Origin: an uncultured Eubacteriales bacterium
Lineage (GTDB): Bacteria > Bacillota > Clostridia > Oscillospirales > Oscillospiraceae
Length of the DNA stretch: 5,674 bases
Assembly: GCA_902475515.1 (NCBI GenBank)
Contig: CABSAB010000108.1
Coordinates: 1 to 5,674, forward strand
Reading direction: 5' to 3'
A model generated the notes under the pieces. That model saw only the letters and a list, made by a program, of their open reading frames with translations, had not been told where the DNA came from and ran no database searches. The position numbers and the translations under genes were made by a program. This document shows, piece after piece, positions 1 through 4,699 of this stretch. The stretch's first letter is position 1; each line of letters begins with the position of its first letter.

Positions 1-104
1 CAACCACCACCACAATGCTGGCGGTGATCATGGTCCGTCTGGGCGGCGCCGGAACAAGCTGCTGCTCCACCATGCCCAACCTGAAGGGAGGTGCAGACCA
101 GTGA
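1..104 (+). CDS. 3' end of an upstream gene, probably the first siderophore ABC permease (partial)
   Basis: Only the last 33 codons lie in the window. They are read in the frame whose codons start at position 3 and end with TGA at 102-104. The visible tail has a short hydrophobic stretch (TMLAVIMV) followed by a polar, Gly- and Cys-containing end (GTSCCSTMPNLKGGADQ). The stop overlaps the GTG start of the next gene by 4 bases (GTGA), the usual sign of translational coupling within an operon. In YclNOPQ/FatDC-type importers a first FecCD permease sits directly before the second, so a permease is the expected product. This is inferred from position, because the tail does not show the usual FecCD C-terminal pattern (Pro-Val-Gly...Phe-Leu-x-Leu-Leu). 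The other two forward frames fit worse: one hits a stop at 25-27 and the other runs straight into the next gene with a non-protein-like composition. Confidence 0.55.
   Translation, partial: TTTTMLAVIMVRLGGAGTSCCSTMPNLKGGADQ
84..93 (+). promoter_or_regulatory. Ribosome binding site for the second permease
   Basis: AAGGGAGGTG lies about 8 bases before the GTG at 101. It supports that unusual start codon over later ATG codons in the gene. The site sits inside the 3' end of the upstream gene. Confidence 0.75.
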
Positions 105-1078
105 ACACGGTTGCCATACGCGCCAACCGGCGCAAACTCCTGATTTTGGCCTTTCTGGTTTTGCTCTGCGCGGCGGGCTATATGCTGGTTGAAGTGAATT
201 TCTCTAATCCCAAGCTGCTGGCCTACGCCATGAAGATCCGAACTCCCAAGCTCATCGTCATGCTGATCACGGCCTTTGCCATTGGCGGAGCCTCCATCGT
301 GTTCCAGTCCATCATCAACAACACCATCGTGACTCCCTGCCTGCTGGGGATGAATTCCCTCTATACCCTCATCCACACGGCGGTGGTGTTCTTTCTTGGA
401 TCTGCCAGCGTGGTGGCCTCCAACGCCAATCTGTCCTTTGCAGTGGATGTTGTGCTCATGGGTATCGCCGCCACAGTAATCTACAGCTGGATTTTCAAAA
501 AGACAAAGCATAATGTGCTGTATGTGTTGCTGGTGGGTACAGTACTGACCTCCTTCTTTGGCAGCATCCAGACCACGCTGACCCGGGTCATGGACCCCAA
601 TGAGTACGACAGTCTGCTGAATACCCTGGTGGCAAGCTTCAGCAATATCAATTCCGAGATTATCGTCTTTTCCCTGATTCTTCTGGCAGGCGTCATCTTC
701 GCTCTGCGCAAGGAACTGGCCCTGCTGGATGTGCTGACATTGGGCAAGGAGCAGGCCATCAACCTCGGCGTGGACTACGACCGCTGCATCCGCCGCCTGC
801 TGCTCGGCGTGACCCTCTGCATCGCCGTGGCCACCGCCATGGTGGGGCCCATCTCCTTTTTGGGGCTCATCATCGCCAACCTGTCCCGGCAGCTGCTCAA
901 GACCTTCCGCCACACCCAGCTGGTGCTGGGCTCGGCCCTGTTCGGCATGATCGTGCTGGTGGGCGGGCAGCTCATCGTCGAGCATGTGTATTCCTACTCC
1001 GTGCCGGTGAGCGTGTTCATCACCGTGGGCGGCGGCCTTTACTTCCTCTACCTCCTCCTGACAAGAAAGAAGGTGTGA
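101..1078 (+). CDS. FecCD-family iron-siderophore ABC transporter permease (YclO/FatC-like)
   Basis: Integral membrane subunit (325 aa) of a ferric-siderophore importer; it would pair with the upstream permease and bind the ATPase encoded next. The protein is hydrophobic throughout, with a first membrane helix at about residues 12-32. Family hallmarks are visible in order: RTPK at 47-50 before a helix ending in Gln69; N73/N74 and LLGMNSLY at 81-88 (counterpart of the NP...LG segment); LGKEQAINLGV at 214-224, the cytoplasmic coupling region; GPISFLGLI at 249-257; and VPVSVFITVGG at 301-311 before the last helix. The canonical PHxxR after the GPISFLGL motif is replaced by ANLSR, as in the YclO/FatC branch rather than FepD/BtuC. 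The length is typical. The GTG start is backed by a strong ribosome binding site and the 4-base overlap with the upstream stop. The exact siderophore cannot be told from sequence. Confidence 0.93.
   Translation: MNTVAIRANRRKLLILAFLVLLCAAGYMLVEVNFSNPKLLAYAMKIRTPKLIVMLITAFAIGGASIVFQSIINNTIVTPCLLGMNSLYTLIHTAVVFFLGSASVVASNANLSFAVDVVLMGIAATVIYSWIFKKTKHNVLYVLLVGTVLTSFFGSIQTTLTRVMDPNEYDSLLNTLVASFSNINSEIIVFSLILLAGVIFALRKELALLDVLTLGKEQAINLGVDYDRCIRRLLLGVTLCIAVATAMVGPISFLGLIIANLSRQLLKTFRHTQLVLGSALFGMIVLVGGQLIVEHVYSYSVPVSVFITVGGGLYFLYLLLTRKKV
1066..1074 (+). promoter_or_regulatory. Ribosome binding site that decides the ATPase start
   Basis: AAAGAAGGT ends 6 bases before the ATG at 1081, but touches the alternative in-frame GTG at 1075. 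Spacing therefore favours ATG 1081, even though GTG 1075 would overlap the permease stop. Confidence 0.6.
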
Positions 1079-1080
1079 CC

Positions 1081-1833
1081 ATGCGTGTACAGGAATTGAC
1101 AAAACAGTATGACGGGAAAACCGTGGTGGACGGCGTGAGCTTCGCCATTCCCAAGGGCAAGGTGATTTCCCTGATCGGCCCCAACGGCGCGGGCAAGTCC
1201 ACCGTCATGGGCATGATCTCCCGACTGATCGCCCACGACAGCGGACTGGTAGACTTTGAGGGCAAGGACATTGGCAAATGGAAAAGTAAGGAGCTCTCCA
1301 AGCGTCTTGCCATCCTGACCCAGTCCAATAACATCCAGATGAAGCTGACTGTGCGGGAGCTGGTGACCTTCGGGCGCTTTCCGTATTCAGGCAACCGGGT
1401 CACCCCAGAGGATCAGAAGATTATCGACCGAGCTATTCACTACATGGAACTGGAGGAGTTCCAGGATCGCTTCATCGACGAACTCTCCGGCGGCCAGCGG
1501 CAGCGGGCTCTGATCGCCATGGTCATCGCCCAGGACACGGAGTATGTGCTGCTGGATGAGCCCACCAACAATCTGGATATCTACCACGCCACCAATATGA
1601 TGAAAATCGTCCGCCGCCTCTGCGACGAGCTGGGGAAGACGGTGATTTTGGTGCTGCATGAGATCAATTATGCGGCATTCTATTCTGATTACATCTGTGC
1701 CTTCAAGGACGGAAAAATCGCCAAGTTCGGCACTGTGGAGGAGGTGATGACGAAAGAGAACCTGTCCCAGATCTATCAGGTGGACTTCGAGATCCTGACC
1801 ATTGCGGGCAAACCCCTGTCCATCTACTATTGA
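1081..1833 (+). CDS. Iron-siderophore ABC transporter ATP-binding protein (YclP/FepC-like)
   Basis: Cytoplasmic ATPase (250 aa from ATG 1081) that powers the siderophore importer. All nucleotide-binding motifs are present: Walker A GPNGAGKST at residues 33-41, Q-loop Gln81, signature LSGGQ at 135-139 followed by RQRA, Walker B YVLLDEP at 155-161 with catalytic Glu160, D-loop NNLD at 163-166, and switch His193. The DEPTNNLDI stretch and the GPISRLI-like context after Walker A are the style of the FepC/YclP iron-chelate group. The length matches the family. The gene begins 2 bases after the permease stop, and the binding protein follows after 38 bases, so it is the middle gene of an import operon. 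An alternative start at GTG 1075 would add two residues and make a 4-base overlap; I prefer 1081 because of ribosome-binding-site spacing. Function as an iron-chelate ATPase is well supported by context; the substrate is not. Confidence 0.95.
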   Translation: MRVQELTKQYDGKTVVDGVSFAIPKGKVISLIGPNGAGKSTVMGMISRLIAHDSGLVDFEGKDIGKWKSKELSKRLAILTQSNNIQMKLTVRELVTFGRFPYSGNRVTPEDQKIIDRAIHYMELEEFQDRFIDELSGGQRQRALIAMVIAQDTEYVLLDEPTNNLDIYHATNMMKIVRRLCDELGKTVILVLHEINYAAFYSDYICAFKDGKIAKFGTVEEVMTKENLSQIYQVDFEILTIAGKPLSIYY

Positions 1834-1856
1834 CCCTTATTTTCAGTACTTTTTAG

Positions 1857-1864
1857 AAAAGGAG
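1857..1864 (+). promoter_or_regulatory. Ribosome binding site for the binding protein
   Basis: AAAAGGAG ends 7 bases before ATG 1872. It supports this start over the in-frame ATG at 1878, which would be 13 bases away. Confidence 0.75.
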
Positions 1865-1871
1865 TATCCAA

Positions 1872-2897
1872 ATGAACATGAAAAAGATGCTTTCTCTTGC
1901 CCTGGCCGGTGTGATGGCCCTGAGCCTCATGGCCTGCTCCGCTCAAAATGGCGGCGATTCTTCCGAGAATACCTCCTCGCCCAGCAGCAGCCAGTCCAGT
2001 GAGGAAACCCAGAACAACGAAACCCCTGAGTCTGTGACCATTACCAGCCTCAATGCCAACAAGGAGGCGGCGGAGCTGGAGGTGCCTTACGATCCCCAGC
2101 GTATCGCCATTCTGGATATGGCCTCGTTGGACATTCTGGATACCCTGGGCGTGGGCGACCGGGTAGTGGGTACCGCCTCCACCAGTCTGGAGTATCTCCA
2201 GGACTACATCAATGACGATATCGCCAACCTGGGCACCATCAAGGAGGCCGATCTGGAGGCCGTCATGGCCTGTGAGCCGGATGTCATCTTCATCGGCGGC
2301 CGCCTGGCTTCCAGTTATGACGCCCTCAGCGAAATCGCTCCTGTAGTCTATCTGGCCACGGATACTGAGCTTGGGGTCGTGGAGAGCGTGCGGCAGAATG
2401 CCACTACCATCGCCTCCATGTTTGGTCTGGAGGACAAGGTAGACGAGTTGATGGCTGACTTCGATGCCCGCATTACCGCCCTGTCCGAATCGGTTCCCAT
2501 CACCAGTGCCATCGTGGGTATGTGCACCAGCGGCAGCTTCAATGTGCTGGGCAACGACGGCCGCTGCTCCATCATCGGCGTGGAAGTCGGCTTTGAGAAC
2601 ATCGGTGTTGACGCCAATATTGACACCTCCACCCACGGCAACGAAGCTTCGTTCGAGTTCATTGTGGAGAAGGCCCCCGACTATATCTTCGTTATGGACC
2701 GTGACGCCGCCATCGGCACCGACGGCGCACAGCTGGCCCAGGAGATCATGGAGAATGAACTGGTGATGGGAACCGATGCCTACAAGAACGGCAACATCGT
2801 CTATCTGGCTCACCCCGCCGTGTGGTACACCGCCGAGGGCGGCATCACCGCGCTGGATCTCATGCTGCAGGATTTGGAGAGCGAGCTGCTGGGTTAA
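1872..2897 (+). CDS. Iron-siderophore substrate-binding lipoprotein (YclQ/FatB-like)
   Basis: Extracellular lipid-anchored receptor (341 aa) that captures ferric siderophore and delivers it to the permease pair. It opens with a lipoprotein signal peptide: Lys4-Lys5, a hydrophobic core, and lipobox LMAC with the acylated Cys22. A flexible linker rich in Ser, Glu, Asn and Thr (about residues 23-58) follows, then a class III periplasmic-binding fold. Diagnostic segments are PYDPQRIAILD at 72-82, LDILDTLGVGDRVVG at 86-100, PDVIFIGGR at 136-144 and EIAPVVYLATD at 154-164. Further on are FEFIVEKAPDYIFVMDRD at 261-278 and HPAVWYTAEGG at 314-324. The GGR near 144 and the DR near 277 recall positions conserved in YclQ/FatB/CeuE-type catecholate binders; this is family knowledge, not proof of ligand. 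It lies 38 bases after the ATPase, the last core gene of the import operon. Confidence 0.94.
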   Translation: MNMKKMLSLALAGVMALSLMACSAQNGGDSSENTSSPSSSQSSEETQNNETPESVTITSLNANKEAAELEVPYDPQRIAILDMASLDILDTLGVGDRVVGTASTSLEYLQDYINDDIANLGTIKEADLEAVMACEPDVIFIGGRLASSYDALSEIAPVVYLATDTELGVVESVRQNATTIASMFGLEDKVDELMADFDARITALSESVPITSAIVGMCTSGSFNVLGNDGRCSIIGVEVGFENIGVDANIDTSTHGNEASFEFIVEKAPDYIFVMDRDAAIGTDGAQLAQEIMENELVMGTDAYKNGNIVYLAHPAVWYTAEGGITALDLMLQDLESELLG

Positions 2898-2988
2898 CTC
2901 TGTTTCAGATAGAGTATTACGGCCTTTCTCCAAAGAACTCATATATCATATTCATCGAACTTGACTACTAACGAAAGGAGCGCTTACC
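2898..2988 (+). other. Gap between binding protein and peroxiredoxin, no terminator seen
   Basis: This 91-base gap is AT-richer than its flanks. It contains only a weak 5-base inverted repeat (ACTCT at 2897-2901 with AGAGT at 2911-2915) and no T-run, so I see no terminator. TATCAT at 2944-2949 could serve as a -10 box, but no convincing -35 box sits 16-18 bases before it. Readthrough from the iron operon is therefore possible, and a separate weak promoter cannot be excluded. Confidence 0.4.
2974..2980 (+). promoter_or_regulatory. Ribosome binding site for the peroxiredoxin
   Basis: AAAGGAG ends 8 bases before ATG 2989. It supports this start over the upstream in-frame and out-of-frame alternatives. 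Confidence 0.75.
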
Positions 2989-3660
2989 ATGGATCAGGAA
3001 AACAGAATGCCTCTTATTGGCGACAAGGCCCCGTCCTTCGAGGCTGTCACCACCCAGGGCCCTATCAAATTCCCAGAGGATTACGCCGGCAAATGGGTGA
3101 TCCTCTTCTCCCATCCTGCGGATTTCACCCCGGTCTGCACCACGGAGTTTATGACCTTCGGCTCCATGATCGACGAGTTCAAGGCTCTCAATACTGAGCT
3201 GGTGGGCCTTTCAGTGGACTCCATCTACTCCCACATCGCCTGGCTGCGGAAGATCCAGGAGCTGGAGTGGAACGGTAAGAAACACATCAATGTGACCTTC
3301 CCCCTCATCGAGGATATCCGCATGGAGGTGGCCAACAAGTACGGCATGATCCAGCCGGGACAGTCCAACACCCAGGCGGTACGGGCGGTGTTTGTCATCG
3401 ACCCCAACGGCGTGGTGCGAACCATCCTGTACTATCCGCTGTCCACGGGCCGTAACTTTGACGAGATCAAGCGTATCATCCTGGCGCTCCAGAAAGCGGA
3501 CGCCGACGCCTGCGCCACCCCGGCCGACTGGCGGCCCGGCGATGATGTCATCGTACCCACCGCTGGCAGCTGCGGCGTAGCCAAGGAGCGGATGGACAAC
3601 CAGAGCGAGAATCAGTATTGCCTGGATTGGTTCATGTGTTTCCGCAAAGAGGCGAAGTAA
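2989..3660 (+). CDS. Prx6-type peroxiredoxin with C-terminal Cys-X5-Cys
   Basis: Cytoplasmic thiol peroxidase (223 aa) that reduces hydrogen peroxide and organic peroxides. The thioredoxin-fold core begins with IGDKAPSFEA at residues 10-19. The active site is HPADFTPVCTTE at 42-53, with peroxidatic Cys50 and Thr47, and the matching Arg is Arg132. The Prx6-subfamily C-terminal arm is clear: ATPADWRPGDDVIVP at 176-190 and GVAKERM at 196-202. Besides Cys50 there are Cys174, Cys195, Cys211 and Cys217. The spacing of Cys211 and Cys217 (in YCLDWFMC) matches the Cys207/Cys213 pair of the archaeal Aeropyrum pernix enzyme, so a resolving cysteine may be present and the protein may not be a strict 1-Cys type. 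The gene lies 91 bases after the binding protein with no obvious terminator between, and is followed by a strong terminator, so it may end the iron-uptake transcript. The annotation is confident; the physiological reductant is unknown. Confidence 0.95.
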   Translation: MDQENRMPLIGDKAPSFEAVTTQGPIKFPEDYAGKWVILFSHPADFTPVCTTEFMTFGSMIDEFKALNTELVGLSVDSIYSHIAWLRKIQELEWNGKKHINVTFPLIEDIRMEVANKYGMIQPGQSNTQAVRAVFVIDPNGVVRTILYYPLSTGRNFDEIKRIILALQKADADACATPADWRPGDDVIVPTAGSCGVAKERMDNQSENQYCLDWFMCFRKEAK

Positions 3661-3687
3661 TACTAAGTTAATTCCCCAATAACAGAA

Positions 3688-3732
3688 AACCGGTCGAGAT
3701 TTCATGCACGAGATCTCGACCGGTTCTTTTTT
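3688..3732 (+). terminator. Strong intrinsic terminator after the peroxiredoxin, possibly bidirectional
   Basis: AACCGGTCGAGAT (3688-3700) pairs perfectly with ATCTCGACCGGTT (3713-3725), a 13-base-pair stem. Three more pairs (one a T-G wobble) extend it to 3703/3710 with a 6-base loop. On the + strand it is followed by TTCTTTTTT (3724-3732), a good U-tract 27 bases after the peroxiredoxin stop. On the - strand the stem is followed by a shorter TTTTCT run, so it could also stop transcripts arriving from the converging right-hand operon. Confidence 0.93.
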
Positions 3733-3863
3733 GTTGTATTTAGGTCATTTTGCAATGGTTCACAAAAATTATTCAGAGAACAATGATTATCAGGCCTTCC
3801 GTTATATTGTAATTGCTTTGACTGGAATTACAGAAAATGCGCAAAAATCTTACAACAGGTTAG
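3733..3863. other. Gene-free, AT-rich gap between convergent operons
   Basis: I see no gene here. The stretch holds one short inverted repeat (TGTAATT at 3808-3814 and AATTACA at 3826-3832, 11-base spacer) and a single Fur-box-like half site (ATTATCA, 3786-3792). Neither lies upstream of a visible gene, since both neighbours end here, so no regulatory role is supported. No second T-rich hairpin is evident for the - strand operon. Confidence 0.5.
3808..3832. repeat. Short inverted repeat in the convergent gap
   Basis: TGTAATT and AATTACA are perfect 7-base arms separated by 11 bases. The arms are AT-rich with no T-run alongside, so this is a weak structure and not a convincing terminator or operator. 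Confidence 0.35.
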
Positions 3864-4289
3864 CTACTCAAGTCGTTCAGTAAATGCTTCCAGACAATAG
3901 CCGACTTCCCGCACAGAGCGAATGTAGAATGAGGCATCTGGATTAGCCCGATACAGCTTCTCGCGCAGGTTGCAGATATGAAAACCTATCGTATTGTTTT
4001 CGTTTCCTGTAGTGAAATCGCCCCAGACCTGTTCGTAAATCTGTGCATAGGTCAGCACACGGCCTTTATTGGCGGCCAGCAGCAGGAGAATCCGATATTC
4101 TTTTGCGGTAAGCTGAATCTCCTGTCGATCCCGAAAGACCTTTCGTCTGCTTGGAAAGATCTCAAGACCAGGGAGCGAGACCATCGGTTCCTCGTCGACC
4201 TCGATTTTTTCTATCTCAGGGTGGTTTTTGAGGATAGACAGAATCTGCTCCAAAACTTCCGTATCTCTTTCGTGCAGCTCCAAAATCAT
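3864..4289 (-). CDS. Receiver-less winged-helix regulator (OmpR/PhoB-type DNA-binding domain)
   Basis: Small DNA-binding protein (141 aa). Residues about 40-135 form a complete OmpR/PhoB C-terminal winged helix: LTAKEYRILLLLA at 60-72, GRVLTYAQIYEQVWG at 76-90, a recognition helix around NNTIGFHICNLREKLY (98-113), and the wing hairpin IRSVREVGYCL at 123-133. The first 35 residues (starting MILELHERDTEVLEQIL) are an acidic, probably helical segment, far too short for the roughly 120-residue phosphoacceptor receiver. It therefore cannot be phosphorylated like a response regulator, and no histidine kinase lies nearby. Its ATG overlaps the TGA of the DtxR-like gene by 4 bases, and no good ribosome binding site precedes it, which suggests translational coupling. 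Similar stand-alone winged-helix proteins are, from memory, frequent in Clostridia. The target genes are unknown; the adjacent exporter is an obvious candidate. Confidence 0.85.
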   Translation of the reverse strand: MILELHERDTEVLEQILSILKNHPEIEKIEVDEEPMVSLPGLEIFPSRRKVFRDRQEIQLTAKEYRILLLLAANKGRVLTYAQIYEQVWGDFTTGNENNTIGFHICNLREKLYRANPDASFYIRSVREVGYCLEAFTERLE

Positions 4290-4681
4290 GACTCGTCCGA
4301 TGATATCACCGCTTTCTCACTCAGTTTACGAGCTGCTTTCAGTCGCTCAAAGGTTTCCTTGCTGATTACATGCTCAATCCGGCAGGCATCCCGCTCGGCA
4401 GTTTCTGGGTCTACGCCGGCTTCAATCAGCCGGTCGGTAAAGAAGCGGTGCTTTTCGTAGATTTGCTCGGCCACTTCCAAACCTGCATCGGTCAGGTGAA
4501 GGAAATAATCCTCGTCCATCGTGAGAAATCCACCGTCCCGCAGTGTCGCCACTGCATGGCACACGCTGGGCTTCGACACGTCCATGTGTCGGGCCACATC
4601 TACGGAGCGCACCATGCCCTTTTCTTTTTGAAGCACCAATACAGCCTCCAGATAGTCCTCGCCCGACGCATGGAGTTTCAT
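4286..4681 (-). CDS. DtxR/MntR-family metal-dependent transcriptional regulator
   Basis: Predicted metal-sensing repressor (131 aa) with an N-terminal winged helix (about residues 4-65: GEDYLEAVLVLQ at 7-18, VSKPSVCHAVATL at 35-47) and a C-terminal dimerisation/metal domain (about 66-125). There is no SH3-like third domain, so the architecture is that of MntR. Alignment by eye with B. subtilis MntR and C. diphtheriae DtxR places the ligands at Asp9, Glu12, His78, Cys100, Glu103 and His104. CRIEHVIS (100-107) matches the DtxR motif CRWEHVMS with Cys102/Glu105/His106, whereas MntR has Glu99 there. Asp9 matches MntR Asp8, where DtxR has Met10. This hybrid set favours iron sensing but does not settle it. 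The gene starts 18 bases after the exporter stop behind a strong ribosome binding site and overlaps the downstream winged-helix gene by 4 bases. It may regulate its own operon and perhaps the facing importer. Confidence 0.93.
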   Translation of the reverse strand: MKLHASGEDYLEAVLVLQKEKGMVRSVDVARHMDVSKPSVCHAVATLRDGGFLTMDEDYFLHLTDAGLEVAEQIYEKHRFFTDRLIEAGVDPETAERDACRIEHVISKETFERLKAARKLSEKAVISSDES

Positions 4682-4684
4682 AAA

Positions 4685-4692
4685 AACCTCCC
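4685..4692 (-). promoter_or_regulatory. Ribosome binding site for the DtxR-like regulator
   Basis: Read on the - strand, GGGAGGTT ends 3 bases (its GGAGG core 5 bases) before the ATG at 4681. It fixes the start and lies in the 18-base gap after the exporter stop. Confidence 0.7.
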
Positions 4693-4699
4693 TTCACTA

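Noticed and set aside
1075..1077. GTG start for the ATPase overlapping the permease stop
   Set aside because: The ribosome binding site would be only one base away; ATG 1081 has proper spacing. It remains a minor alternative.
1827..2942. Long open frame (371 codons) on the - strand opposite the binding-protein gene
   Set aside because: Its translation is rich in Gly, His, Val and Gln with no recognisable domain, as expected for the antisense frame of a GC-rich gene. The + strand has a signal peptide, lipobox, ribosome binding site and family motifs.
2961..2966. TTGACT as a -35 box before the peroxiredoxin
   Set aside because: A -10 box at the right distance would fall on the start codon and no TATAAT-like sequence is there.
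3211..3705. Open frame (164 codons) on the - strand opposite the peroxiredoxin
   Set aside because: It lies opposite a clear Prx6 gene and starts inside the terminator hairpin; the translation has no domain-like pattern.
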